64,000 bases of DNA from CAZGMN01 sp964645765 (GCA_964645765.1 CAZYBE010000007.1:50805-114804); one strand, 5' to 3'. Positions 9,213 through 18,027 are shown, counted from the first letter of the stretch. The notes: generated by a model from the sequence alone, not told the origin. A program made the numbers and translations.

Positions 9213-9250
9213 AGCATAAGCTTCAAGAAACAAAGCTTAGACAGCTCAGA

Positions 9251-9287
9251 ATTTTTTGGCCCGATTCAAATCGGGCCATTTTTTTAT
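9251..9287 (+). terminator. Rho-independent terminator
   Basis: GGCCCGATT / AATCGGGCC stem at 9258-9277 followed by a run of T to about 9286, 40 bases after the stop of the Spy-like gene. The preceding ATTTTTT makes it usable on both strands. Confidence 0.88.
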
Positions 9288-9369
9288 TTATGGCACGAAT
9301 GACAAGGAAAGACAGTCATAAGGCAAGGGGAGGTTCAATCAGCATTCGGCTGACTCAATAAGTTGTCAA

Positions 9370-9389
9370 CTGTCCTTTAACCAGGACAG
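9370..9389. promoter_or_regulatory. Inverted repeat upstream of a sigma-54 promoter (possible activator site)
   Basis: CTGTCCT (9370-9376), 6 bases, AGGACAG (9383-9389). It lies 41-60 bases before the -24 element at 9430, closer than most enhancer sites but within the reported range. Function is inference. Confidence 0.35.
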
Positions 9390-9428
9390 GATTGACTTTT
9401 CTTTCCTCACCCGCTACGAAAAAAATTC

Positions 9429-9444
9429 TGGCATGATTTTTGCT
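9429..9444 (+). promoter_or_regulatory. Sigma-54 promoter of the FecR-domain gene
   Basis: TGGCATGATTTTTGCT: the GG at 9430-9431 and GC at 9442-9443 are separated by exactly 10 bases, and the site matches the TGGCAY-N5-TTGCW consensus at every conserved position. The ATG at 9473 follows 29 bases later. An NtrC-type activator is encoded at 59275. Confidence 0.65.
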
Positions 9445-9472
9445 GCTTTTTTTGAGCAGAAGAGGAAATAAA

Positions 9473-11413
9473 ATGAAAAAGACATTATTTTTCATTGTTT
9501 TTGCTGCCTTTTTTGTTTCCTCCGGCTTTTCCTATGGCCAGGAAGATTATTCAGACTATGCTTTTGCTCGGTTGAGCTACGTCAAGGGAGATGTCTATAT
9601 CCAGAGGGCAGCTGATTTGGGCTATGAAGAAGGAGTTGTGAACTTGCTTATCGTCGAAGGCGACAAGCTGGGAACTCGAGAGGGCCGGGCAGAAGTTCAT
9701 TTTGGAAAAAGAAACTATCTCCGCATCGATAGCGACACTCAGGTCGATTTTGTCAAGCTTCCTCAAAATGGCGAAGGGGAAGTGAAGCTTCATCTGCTTT
9801 CAGGAAAGATTTACTTGAGGATAAACTTTTTGGATGGGGAAAGAAGCTTTGAGGTTCATTCTCCTGATGCCTCTTTCTATATTATCGAAGAGGGGCTTTG
9901 TCGACTCGAGGCCAGGGAGGGCGGAGAGACTGAGCTTTTTGTCTTCGAGGGTAAAGTGGAGGCTGCAGGAGAAGATAGTTCCTTGGAGGTGGAGAGCGAG
10001 GAGAAGGTCGTCTCTTCCAACGGGTATTTCCTTTCAGAACCTGTTCTTTTTTATGAAAGCCGGGATGACAGCTTCGCTCAATGGAATGACTCCAGAGATT
10101 CACTCCACCAGCGCGTTATCAGCCGAAGATACCTTCCCTCTGAACTCGAGGATTACGAAGTTGAGTTGGTTGACAGCGGGCGCTGGGTCTATGAACAGCC
10201 TTATGGCTATGTCTGGACTCCCTACGTTTCTTATAGCGACTGGAGGCCCTACTATTATGGGAGATGGGTCTGGTATCCTCTTTCGGGCTGGACATGGGTT
10301 TCCTACGAACCTTGGGGATGGTGCGTTTACCACTATGGCAGATGGCACTGGAGGTTAGGCCTGGGCTGGTACTGGATACCTCAACGCGTTTGGAGCCCTG
10401 CATGGGTTCATTGGTACTGGGGTTACGATTATATTGGCTGGTGCCCTTTAAGTTATTTCGGATATCCGGTGGTCATCATCAACAACAATTTTTACGGACA
10501 TGACTACGGCCGCTATTATCCTTCCCATTCACGCGCTCTAACTGTGGTTCGCAAAGACCAATTGCGGTCCAGGACTATCTCCCAAATGGCGTTGAGCCAG
10601 GATAAAATCCTTCGTCTTGGAAAAATCTCTCTCTCATCCAAGCAGCCTGATTATCGGCCAGCTTTGAAACAGCTCAGCGCGGAAGACATTAAAGCAGCCC
10701 AAGTCCTTTCGAGGTCAAATCTTCGTCCGGTGAGCAAAAGCTACAGCTCAGGGAAGAATCTTTCCCACACTCAGTTGAAGTCATTGCCTTCCAGGAAGTC
10801 ATCCAACGATATTTCTCGTTCAATCTCTGAATCTAGGGCCGAAGGCGCGTCGGATAAAATTCGAAGAGTTGCAAATTCAAGGATATCCCCCCGAATCTTC
10901 GAGAGCCGCTTATCCAGCTCATCACCGAGAAAATCTGAGGCCGTTCGTCGCGGCCAGGCCAGTTCCGACCGAAGCGGAAGCGCTGTCTCGGCACCGAGGG
11001 TCTACCCTTCGAGGATGTCTCGGCCATCGCCCCGTTCAATTTCCCCTCCTCCGTCTTCGTCAAGGGAAGAGCGGCCTTTTTCCTTTAGAATCGAAAGGGA
11101 GCGTTCCAACCCGCCTTCCTCCAACACTTTTTCCCCCAGGTTAGATGCAAGACCTCATTCTGAAAAAATTCGGCCTTCTTTATCCTTCAGGTCAGGGTCT
11201 TCCTCGCCTTCCTCTTCATTCCGTTCGTCTTCATCAAGTTCCATTCCTTCTCGAAGCGAAAGAAGCTTTTCATCAAGGGCACACTCAGCTCCTGGCTCGA
11301 GGAGTTCGACTCCAAGCTCCAGAAGCTCAACTTCAGGCTCTGCTGTGAGTCACTCCTCAACTCGGAGCTCCTCTTCGAATTCCCCATCGGGCAAGAACAT
11401 AAAGAAAAATTAG
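9473..11413 (+). CDS. FecR-domain protein with Tyr/Trp-rich middle and Ser/Arg-rich tail
   Basis: A 646-residue exported protein. Signal peptide at 1-24 (KKTLFFIVFAAFFVSSGFSYG); residues about 35-190 form a FecR-type beta-helical domain (LSYVKGDVYIQR, LLIVEGDKLGTREGRAEV); residues about 220-340 are an aromatic-rich block of repeated YGYVWTPY / GRWVWYPLSGWTWVSY / PWGWCVYHYGRWHW, as in DUF6600-type secreted proteins; the last ~230 residues are low-complexity Ser/Arg/Pro. ATG 9473 is chosen for AGAGGAAATAA just upstream; the frame itself opens 33 bases earlier. It stands alone behind a sigma-54 promoter. Role unknown; the domain set suggests an envelope or matrix protein. Confidence 0.82.
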   Translation: MKKTLFFIVFAAFFVSSGFSYGQEDYSDYAFARLSYVKGDVYIQRAADLGYEEGVVNLLIVEGDKLGTREGRAEVHFGKRNYLRIDSDTQVDFVKLPQNGEGEVKLHLLSGKIYLRINFLDGERSFEVHSPDASFYIIEEGLCRLEAREGGETELFVFEGKVEAAGEDSSLEVESEEKVVSSNGYFLSEPVLFYESRDDSFAQWNDSRDSLHQRVISRRYLPSELEDYEVELVDSGRWVYEQPYGYVWTPYVSYSDWRPYYYGRWVWYPLSGWTWVSYEPWGWCVYHYGRWHWRLGLGWYWIPQRVWSPAWVHWYWGYDYIGWCPLSYFGYPVVIINNNFYGHDYGRYYPSHSRALTVVRKDQLRSRTISQMALSQDKILRLGKISLSSKQPDYRPALKQLSAEDIKAAQVLSRSNLRPVSKSYSSGKNLSHTQLKSLPSRKSSNDISRSISESRAEGASDKIRRVANSRISPRIFESRLSSSSPRKSEAVRRGQASSDRSGSAVSAPRVYPSRMSRPSPRSISPPPSSSREERPFSFRIERERSNPPSSNTFSPRLDARPHSEKIRPSLSFRSGSSSPSSSFRSSSSSSIPSRSERSFSSRAHSAPGSRSSTPSSRSSTSGSAVSHSSTRSSSSNSPSGKNIKKN

Positions 11414-11573
11414 CTCTGTCTTCTCCTGTCTGCGCCAACCCTAATTTCTTCTTTACTTTTATTTTTTTCAGTGGTATAAAAAAAGTTCGAAGAAATGGGA
11501 TATTTACCAAGAAGAGAGAGGATTCATTTCCCCGATGAATATTTGAATGATTAAAGTTTTGGAGGTATGCGCC

Positions 11574-12380
11574 ATGGCTTTTAGAGCATTCATTTCAAAC
11601 AGAGAAAAAAATCCGGCTGAAAAGATCGTTCGGCTTCTGGGATTGAGTCTGTTCGTCATTTGGCTTGCGGTTGGAGGGTCAATTTCCTGCAAGAAAAAAG
11701 CAGCAGCACCAGAGGCAGCAGCTCAGGAGAAGAAAGGATTTGAAATCAAAGAAGGCATAAATGATTTTGAAGGTGTGGTCAAGGTTGCCCTTGGGAAATA
11801 TCTTTATATACCTTCTGTCCAGGGATTTGATGTTATTGTCCAGGGTCAGATAGAATCAGGAGATACGAGCACGCTGGTCGACAAAGAGGTTAGAGGAAAA
11901 GGAGAGTTCACTCCTGACAAACCCTCCATTTTAGTGGCTGACAGCATCGAGGTTAAAGAAGAGAACAAAGCTTGGAAAACCGTTTTTACAAGAAGCGGGG
12001 AAGCTGTGCTTGATGACTACCTGGACTTACGAGCAAGAGATGAATTTCAGACTTTAAAAGACGTGGCTTATGATAAACCAGAAAGCTGGGAAGGGAAAGG
12101 CAAGGTGAAGGTTTTTGGCAAGCTGGTCACAGAGACGGTTACCGAAGGCGGGCAGCAGAAAGAGGTCAGCAAGATCATTATTCTTGACAAGGAAAATAAG
12201 GCCGTGGGCAATGTCGTTGTTGACCGCATGACAGATTTTGCTCAGTACTACCTGAAAAAATTGAGGCTTTTTGATAATTTATGGTTTTATGTGACCATTA
12301 AGGATACAGTCGATTGGAAGACAAGACGGGTGACTGACGACCTCTTCCATGCCGACGCTCTTTATTGCGGGCTTTTCTGA
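11574..12380 (+). CDS. Exported protein of unknown function
   Basis: A 268-residue product. The ATG at 11574 is preferred to one at 11547 because GGAGGT lies 7-9 bases before it. The N-terminus (LLGLSLFVIWLAVGGSISC followed by Lys/Ala-rich linker) is a signal peptide ending at a cysteine; the residues before the cysteine (SIS) fit a lipobox poorly, so a lipoprotein is possible but not certain. The rest is beta-rich and charged with no motif I recognise; it includes EDFEGVVKVALGKYLYIP-like and VFGKLVTETVTEGGQQ segments. No function is claimed. Confidence 0.7.
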   Translation: MAFRAFISNREKNPAEKIVRLLGLSLFVIWLAVGGSISCKKKAAAPEAAAQEKKGFEIKEGINDFEGVVKVALGKYLYIPSVQGFDVIVQGQIESGDTSTLVDKEVRGKGEFTPDKPSILVADSIEVKEENKAWKTVFTRSGEAVLDDYLDLRARDEFQTLKDVAYDKPESWEGKGKVKVFGKLVTETVTEGGQQKEVSKIIILDKENKAVGNVVVDRMTDFAQYYLKKLRLFDNLWFYVTIKDTVDWKTRRVTDDLFHADALYCGLF

Positions 12381-12395
12381 TTCAAAAGAAGGAAT

Positions 12396-14093
12396 TCAGA
12401 GCAGAGAAGCAATTTTTTTCAATCCCGCAGAAATATCCTGATGAAGGTGAAAGCGGACGACTCTCCTCCCTGCTTCCTTTAATGCTTCCCAATCTCCCCT
12501 TTCCTGGGCTTTTTTGAGGATTCCGAATGAGAGCGAGGAGAAGGCGGCGCCGGCCTCATCGGGAATGGGAGCATCTTCCAGGTCATCGGCTGTCAGTTGG
12601 ATGAAAAGTCCATTGCCCCTGTCTCCTTTGTGAAGCTGTCCTGTGGAATGGAGGTAGCGGGGCCCATAGCCTGTCGTTACAGGGAGCTTCGCCTTCTTCT
12701 CCAGAGTCTTCCTTAATTCCCTGAGATGTTTTTCTGTTTCCGATGCAGGCTGAAGAAAGGCCTGGATGGCGATGTAATCTCCTTCTCGGGCTTCACCAAG
12801 GAAGGCTTGAATGCTTTCTCTGAGGGAAGAGGCAGAAAAGTCTGAAAAAAGAGAAATGTCCTTTTGAGAGAGCTTTGGAATTTCAAGAGGCAGGCGCTTT
12901 TTTTCTCTAAAGCCTTGAATGAATTCTTGAGCTTTTTTCTTTGATTGGGCGACGTTCGGCTGGTCAAAAGGATTAATCTTTAAGAAGAATCCGGTGATAG
13001 CCGTGGCCATCTCCCAGAGGAAAAATTGACTTCCGAGCGAATAGAAATCTTTAAGGTTGAGCTTGAGATAAGGCTGCCCAGCTCTTTTGAGAGCCTCGAT
13101 TAAGGAATAACGGCTTTTGTCGCTGTCAAGCAAGATGAAGATGAAAAATCGGTCGCCAAGCTCAGAGTCGAGGACCGTCTCGTCTGCTCCCAAAACAGGA
13201 AGAATGCCCTTGCCTTCTTTGCCTGTGCTTTCAGCAAGGAGCTGTTCCAGCCAGGAAGCGAAGCCTTCTATCTGTGGTGAGAGAATAAGAGTCGCCTTGT
13301 CTCGGCCAGATTGAGCCATCAAGGCCAGTATCGTCCCTAAAAGAATTCCTGGGTTGTCTTCTGGAGCTTGCCGGCAGGAACGAGCCGTTTCCTGGCCTCT
13401 TTCCAGCAACCTTTTGATTTCAACTCCGCTGAAAGCTGCTGGGACCAGACCAAAGGATGAGAGAGCGGAAAACCGACCGCCGACATCAGGGTCGCCGGCA
13501 ATCATTTGACGGAAGCGATGCTGGCGAGCCAATTTCTCTAAAGGAGTTCCTGGGTCGGTGATGGCGATAAAGTAGTCGCCAGCAAGCTCTTTTCCAAGGG
13601 ATTCGCAAACCCGGTTGAAAAAGTACTTGAAGAGCGAGATTGTTTCTAAGGTTGTTCCGGATTTGGAAGAGACGATGAAGAGTGTTTTTTCCGGTCGAAG
13701 CTTATTTTTAAACGATAAAACAGAAGCCGGGACTGTGCTATCCGAAATTTCGAGTTTGAGATGCCCTTTGGCTGTGCCGAACACCTTGACAAGAACCTCA
13801 GGAGCCAGACTTGAGCCGCCCATGCCAAGAAGAAGCGCATGCCTGTAGCCTGCAGCTCGGACTTGATGGACCAGTTTATCAACCTCGGGCAGGGCCTTGA
13901 CCATTTGCTCCGCTGAAGTCAACCAACCCAGCCGGTTAGATATCTCCTTGTCCTCTTCCTTCCAGATTGTGAAATCTTTATTCCAGATTCGCTCCACGAC
14001 TTTTTCTTCTGAGATTCTCTGAATTGCCGCTTTCAGAGCTCTTCCGTAGCTTTCCATGTTCGCGGTTTGGATCACTTCATTTTTCTCTTCCAT
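12396..14093 (-). CDS. pgi: Glucose-6-phosphate isomerase
   Basis: Interconverts glucose-6-phosphate and fructose-6-phosphate. The 565-residue product carries the SIS-fold signatures ALLLGMGGSSLAPEV (substrate phosphate loop), TLFIVSSKSGTTLET, and GDPDVGGRFSALSSFGLVP, plus GFASWLEQLLAESTGKEGKG containing the usual active-site Glu. It resembles the PGI half of the transaldolase-PGI fusion class more than the enterobacterial enzyme (inference from motif spelling), but no transaldolase domain is attached. CAGGAGCG lies before the ATG. The gene is convergent with the exported-protein gene at 11574. Confidence 0.93.
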   Translation of the reverse strand: MEEKNEVIQTANMESYGRALKAAIQRISEEKVVERIWNKDFTIWKEEDKEISNRLGWLTSAEQMVKALPEVDKLVHQVRAAGYRHALLLGMGGSSLAPEVLVKVFGTAKGHLKLEISDSTVPASVLSFKNKLRPEKTLFIVSSKSGTTLETISLFKYFFNRVCESLGKELAGDYFIAITDPGTPLEKLARQHRFRQMIAGDPDVGGRFSALSSFGLVPAAFSGVEIKRLLERGQETARSCRQAPEDNPGILLGTILALMAQSGRDKATLILSPQIEGFASWLEQLLAESTGKEGKGILPVLGADETVLDSELGDRFFIFILLDSDKSRYSLIEALKRAGQPYLKLNLKDFYSLGSQFFLWEMATAITGFFLKINPFDQPNVAQSKKKAQEFIQGFREKKRLPLEIPKLSQKDISLFSDFSASSLRESIQAFLGEAREGDYIAIQAFLQPASETEKHLRELRKTLEKKAKLPVTTGYGPRYLHSTGQLHKGDRGNGLFIQLTADDLEDAPIPDEAGAAFSSLSFGILKKAQERGDWEALKEAGRRVVRFHLHQDISAGLKKIASLL

Positions 14094-14254
14094 AGAAGTT
14101 TCGCTCCTGAATTTTTTTTAAAAAAATCTTGTTTGAAATCATCTTAAATCGCAAACTCTATTTGTCAAGCTTCTCTTCCACAAAATTATAATCATAGATT
14201 AATCTTTCTTTTTTTGCTATTATCTCATCTTCAAGCGAAGATGGAGGTTTATAA

Positions 14255-14674
14255 ATGACGGCTAAATGGTCAACAGTCTCTGCATTGGGTCTCTTCCTCG
14301 TTATTTCGCTTTCTTCTCCAGCGGCACAAAATCAGGCAGCTCCGGATTATGGAAAAATCCTTGGAACCTGGGACGTTGAAGTCAATGCCAATGGGGAATA
14401 TTATTATCTTACCGTGAACATCGAGAAGTCAGAGGAGGGTCTGAAAGGAAAGGTCAGCGAATCGACAGGAGCTTTCAGTGACGTTCCACTCAAGGAAATT
14501 CAGTATGACGGCCAGACCTTGAAATTCCAATTTACATCCCCCACTCCGCCCGATGGTTTAGAGCGGCTGGTGAAAGCGGATTTTAAAGTCGGCGATAACA
14601 AGCTTGAAGGGACAGTGGCCGTGGAAGACATGGGAATTTCTGTTCCAGCCACTGCTACCAAAAAAGTTAAATAA
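14255..14674 (+). CDS. Small secreted protein, lipocalin-like, unknown function
   Basis: A 139-residue product with a signal peptide (residues 1-24, ending SSPAAQ) and a compact beta-rich body: ILGTWDVEVNANGEYYYLTV, then EGLKGKVSES, ending VKADFKVGDNKLEGTVAVED. The order GxW, then alternating hydrophobic strands, then KLEGTV resembles short lipocalin-like proteins common in Acidobacteriota-type genomes. TGGAGGTTTATAA precedes the ATG. No neighbour indicates a role. Confidence 0.72.
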   Translation: MTAKWSTVSALGLFLVISLSSPAAQNQAAPDYGKILGTWDVEVNANGEYYYLTVNIEKSEEGLKGKVSESTGAFSDVPLKEIQYDGQTLKFQFTSPTPPDGLERLVKADFKVGDNKLEGTVAVEDMGISVPATATKKVK

Positions 14675-14706
14675 AAAGGTTCTCTTCCATTCTGTGTGGG
14701 TTCTAT

Positions 14707-14897
14707 GAACACCCTATTCGGAATGGCCTCGCTCCCAATCAGGTTTTTAACGCCGTTCCCTCACCGCCCTTCTCGGCGGCTGCGGAACTCGCTCCGCTCA
14801 GACATCCTCGCCGCCCGGCAAGGCCGGGTTCCCTCGAAGGACAGCTCGGGAAGGCTAAACCTTCAATGGTCGCTACGGCCATTTCGAATAGGTGTTT
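14707..14897. repeat. Repeat family B, copy 1 (about 190-bp palindromic element)
   Basis: Arms AACACCCTATTCGGAATGGCC (14708-14728, 20 of 21 bases paired) and GGCCATTTCGAATAGGTGTT (14877-14896) enclose a core with GCCTCGCTCCCAATC, TTTTTAACGCC, GGCGGCTGCGGAACTCGCTC and GGTTCCCTCGAAG. The same core occurs inverted at 16415-16602. The arms differ from those of the other copy. It lies in the convergent gap between the small secreted protein and the MFS gene; short open frames within it are not genes. Confidence 0.88.
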
Positions 14898-14967
14898 TTA
14901 ATGGCTCGCCACATATTCTTCACCCAGACAACTTGGAAGAGATTCAATAAAAAAAATAGATATATTT

Positions 14968-16302
14968 TTAAGCTGCTCTGGATTCAAGGTCAATCTTTTC
15001 CAAGATGCCGCCTTCACGCTTGTCTGCTTTTTTGAGAAGCACAGCGAAGATGAGTCCCAAGAATCCCAGGCTGGCGAACATGAGCATGCTGCTGGTGTAG
15101 GTTTTAGTCAAATCACGAAGCACACCGTTGGCATACGCGAAGAAGCCAAGCCCAAAGTTCTGGATGGCTGTCATCAGCCCGAAGGCCATTCCCACCCGCT
15201 CTTTACGCACAATAAGCGGAATTGAAGGCCACATCGCAGCTGGAACCAGGACGAAAGAGGCTCCAAGAACGATCATCGGGTAGGCAGGATAAATCTTGGT
15301 CAGCCCCATGAGCGCATGGCTGGGAATCATGAGCAATGAACCGATAATCATCAGAGTTGCCCTTTTCCCAATCCTGTCCACCATCCGGCCGGCAAAAGGA
15401 GCGAGGACCATCGAAGCGAAGATGATGATCGAAGAGATTCCTCCCGCAGTGCTGAACATATGGAGGAGATTGCTGAAAACTCTGTAGAGAAATCCTCCGC
15501 TCCCTTCAGCCACTCGGGCGATTCCCCACTTATCCACAAAAAAGTCAGTAGAAAGGGCAGTGAAGGGGAAAATGGCTGAATAGAAGGTGAGGCAAAGCAT
15601 TGTCACGTACCAGAAGGTCGGTTTAAATTCTTTAATATCCCTGAGCACAATCTTCTCCGCAGCGCTTTCATCTTTCAGTTTGAGAACGCGTTCACCACGG
15701 CGGTCCAGTATTATATAAACGATGTTGGCGACAAGCGAGACGAGGCAGAAGACCGCAGCTGCAAAAAGGGCATAGCGAAAGCTTCCAAAATAACTAGTTA
15801 TCAGTTCTCCTGTGTTAAAGGCAAAGAGAGTTCCAAGGCGGCTGACAGTGAGAGCTATTCCGAAGGCAAGCGCCATCTCCTTTCCCTTAAACCAGCGGGC
15901 AATGATGGCACTCTGGGCGATAATCAAAGGCTCAGAGCCTGCACCGAAGATAAACCGACCGGCAAAAAAGACAGGCAAGCTATTGGCACGCCAGACCAGA
16001 ACTGCGCCCAAAAAAACAAGGATTGAAAACAGGATGCTGGCTTTGCGCGTTCCCAGCCAGTCGATGAGCAAGCCTCCGGCGAAGACAGAGAAAACCGCGG
16101 CAAAGCTGTACATGAAATAAAAAGCGCCCACTGTGCCGCGAGCTGCGCCTAACTTTTCGACCAAGGTGGGTGCAATAGCACCAACAATATCGTAGGCGAA
16201 ATAACTCCCAAAGCTGAGGAAAGAAGCCGCAATGAGGACAGTGAATCGATAGGGGGCTCTGGTTGGATGAAAGATGCTAACTTTTTCGATTGCCTCTTCC
16301 AT
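14968..16302 (-). CDS. MFS transporter
   Basis: Inner-membrane carrier of the major facilitator superfamily, 444 residues with about 12 hydrophobic helices. Motif A appears after helix 2 as GGLLIDWLGTRKAS and again in the second half as GRMVDRIGKRAT. The arrangement (RFIFGAGSEPLIIAQSAIIARWFKGKE) is like MFSD1/oxalate-formate-type carriers; the substrate is unknown. Weak ribosome-binding site. The gene is bracketed by two inverted copies of repeat family B, one 70 bases past its end and one 113 bases before its start. Confidence 0.88.
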   Translation of the reverse strand: MEEAIEKVSIFHPTRAPYRFTVLIAASFLSFGSYFAYDIVGAIAPTLVEKLGAARGTVGAFYFMYSFAAVFSVFAGGLLIDWLGTRKASILFSILVFLGAVLVWRANSLPVFFAGRFIFGAGSEPLIIAQSAIIARWFKGKEMALAFGIALTVSRLGTLFAFNTGELITSYFGSFRYALFAAAVFCLVSLVANIVYIILDRRGERVLKLKDESAAEKIVLRDIKEFKPTFWYVTMLCLTFYSAIFPFTALSTDFFVDKWGIARVAEGSGGFLYRVFSNLLHMFSTAGGISSIIIFASMVLAPFAGRMVDRIGKRATLMIIGSLLMIPSHALMGLTKIYPAYPMIVLGASFVLVPAAMWPSIPLIVRKERVGMAFGLMTAIQNFGLGFFAYANGVLRDLTKTYTSSMLMFASLGFLGLIFAVLLKKADKREGGILEKIDLESRAA

Positions 16303-16414
16303 ATCTTGATTTTATCCGAATGAATTGCCTGAATGACTTTTGGCTTATATCACAGGAAAATATCGATGTCAATTTTAGTTGATTTAAATTAGAATTTACA
16401 ATTCCGTTATTAGA

Positions 16415-16602
16415 TTATGTTTTGGGAAATAGCCGCAGCGACCATTGAGGATTTAGCCTTCGAGATTCGCTCTTCGAGGGAACCCGACGAAGTCGGGCGG
16501 CGAGGATGTCTGAGCGGAGCGAGTTCCGCAGCCGCCGAGAAGAGCGAATGGAGAATGGCGTTAAAAATCCGATTGGGAGCGAGGCTATTTCCCAAAACAT
16601 AA
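16415..16602. repeat. Repeat family B, copy 2 (188 bp, perfect 20-bp terminal inverted repeats)
   Basis: TTATGTTTTGGGAAATAGCC at 16415-16434 and its exact reverse complement at 16583-16602. The internal core is the reverse complement of copy 1 with scattered changes. It occupies the divergent gap between the MFS transporter and the HAD hydrolase; the remaining bases of 16303-16703 show no other feature. Confidence 0.9.
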
Positions 16603-16703
16603 CTCTCTCATATGGCAAAACATAATCACCAATTTTGAAATACTTGAGTTAAATGCCTTTTTCTGATATAAAATTTTCTCATTTTTTAAATAGAAAGTTT
16701 CTA

Positions 16704-17309
16704 ATGATTCGCTGTGTGATCTCGGATTTGGGCAAGGTGATTCTCTTTTTCGATAATGATATTTTTTTCAGAAAAATGGCTAATTACTCTCCGTTTTCAA
16801 AAGAGGAAATCGTTGCCTTGACTTCAGCTCATTTTAAGCTTGTTGAATATTTTGACAAAGGTGAAATGACGCCTGAGGAGTTTTATCGTCAAGTCACAAG
16901 GACCTTTAATGCCAAAATCGACTGCGACACTTTCGGCTCCATCTACAGCGATGTTTTCTCTCCCAATCCTCCTGTCCTGGAGCTCATGAAGAGGCTGAAG
17001 AGAAACTACAAAATCCTTCTCCTCTCCAACACTGATGTCATGCGCTTTGGTTTCATCAAAAAGAAATTTCCCGAAATTCTGTTTTTCGATGGATACATCC
17101 TCTCCTACGAGGTCGGCCTGATGAAGCCCGACCCTCAAATCTACCGAGAGGCCTTGAAAAAGGCTGGGGCAGAAGCCAGGGAGTGCGTCTTCATCGACGA
17201 TATCCATGAGAACGTCGAAGCCGCCATAAGGCTTGGAATCCACGGAATCCAGCTGCAGCCAGAAACCAACCTCAAAGCCGTTCTTCAGGGGATGGGCCTT
17301 TCCTTCTGA
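16704..17309 (+). CDS. HAD-superfamily phosphatase (YihX-like)
   Basis: Phosphatase of the haloacid dehalogenase fold, 201 residues from the ATG at 16704 (the frame opens 51 bases earlier but those residues do not belong to the fold). Motif I is VISDLGKVI, motif II LLLSNTD, motif III the Lys in GLMKPDPQIY, motif IV FIDDIHENVEAA. The second Asp of the usual DxD is Gly here, as in YihX-type members. Substrate is likely a small sugar phosphate. Ribosome-binding site weak. Confidence 0.85.
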   Translation: MIRCVISDLGKVILFFDNDIFFRKMANYSPFSKEEIVALTSAHFKLVEYFDKGEMTPEEFYRQVTRTFNAKIDCDTFGSIYSDVFSPNPPVLELMKRLKRNYKILLLSNTDVMRFGFIKKKFPEILFFDGYILSYEVGLMKPDPQIYREALKKAGAEARECVFIDDIHENVEAAIRLGIHGIQLQPETNLKAVLQGMGLSF

Positions 17310-17391
17310 TTCTTTTTGAAAGCTTCAAAGCAAAGAATTTTTTCAACTGATTTGAGCAAAAAAATCAGAGCCTCAAAAAAAGAATGTTTTA

Positions 17392-17787
17392 TTAAAAGGA
17401 CAGAACATTTAGATAAACCTTGCGGCTTCTTGGGCCGTCAAATTCGCAGAAGAAAATTCCCTGCCAGGTTCCAAGCGCGAGGCTGCCTTCATCGATAATG
17501 ATGTTGACCGAGGAGCCGACAAGGCAGGCTTTAACGTGGGCAGGGGAGTTCCCTTCCGAGTGCTTGTAGGCAAGCGAATCCGGAACGATTTTTCTCAAAG
17601 TCATCAAGATATCTTGTCTGACAGAAGGGTCAGCATTCTCGTTTATGGTCACTCCGGCTGTTGTATGGGGGACATAGACTGTGCAGATTCCGTTCGCGAG
17701 GCCAGAAGAGAGGATGGCTTCCCTGACTTTTCCCGTTATATCCATTAACTCTTCCCTAGCTTGAGTCCTGACTTCAAATTCTCTCAT
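17392..17787 (-). CDS. YjbQ/UPF0047 family protein
   Basis: A 131-residue member of the YjbQ family (secondary thiamine-phosphate synthase activity has been reported for members; the physiological role is unsettled). Family signatures present: GICTVYVPHTTAGVTINENAD, NSPAHVKACLVGSS and ALGTWQGIFFCEFDGPR. The conserved His and Asp of these motifs are intact. GAGGTGAAAA precedes the ATG. Confidence 0.9.
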   Translation of the reverse strand: MREFEVRTQAREELMDITGKVREAILSSGLANGICTVYVPHTTAGVTINENADPSVRQDILMTLRKIVPDSLAYKHSEGNSPAHVKACLVGSSVNIIIDEGSLALGTWQGIFFCEFDGPRSRKVYLNVLSF

Positions 17788-17938
17788 TTTTCACCTCGAT
17801 TTCAGGTTATCATAGTCTGCAGCCTGTTTGCCACTCTTCATTCCGGCGGCTTTTATCGAGAATTCAGCCGGGATTAAAGGGTGAAAAATAAGGAAATTTA
17901 GAAAGATACGAAAAAGACAGAAATTTTAAAAAAAATCA

Positions 17939-17972
17939 CTTGACAGAGATAAAAATTATGTATAAATTTTTG
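17939..17972 (+). promoter_or_regulatory. Candidate sigma-70 promoter of the nrd operon
   Basis: TTGACA near 17940 followed by TATAAA (15 bases) or TAAATT (17 bases). The two repeated boxes at 17980 and 18012 lie immediately downstream, where a repressor would block transcription. Confidence 0.5.
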
Positions 17973-17979
17973 GTTGCTA

Positions 17980-18027
17980 ATACAACATTTTGTATTTAAG
18001 CTCTGAATAGCATACAACATATGGAAG
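17980..18027 (+). promoter_or_regulatory. Tandem NrdR-box-like operator
   Basis: Box 1 is ATACAACATTTTGTAT (17980-17995), a near-palindrome fitting the NrdR consensus core CwAnATnTwG at every fixed position. Box 2 is ATACAACATATGGAAG (18012-18027), fitting at all but one. Their centres are 32 bp apart, three helical turns, as in known NrdR operators. The gap 17788-18159 otherwise holds only the promoter and an AGGAGG before 18160. Confidence 0.6.

Noticed and set aside
14696..14950. 84-codon open frame in repeat B
   Set aside because: Repeat B is intergenic and palindromic; similar short frames occur on both strands of both copies.
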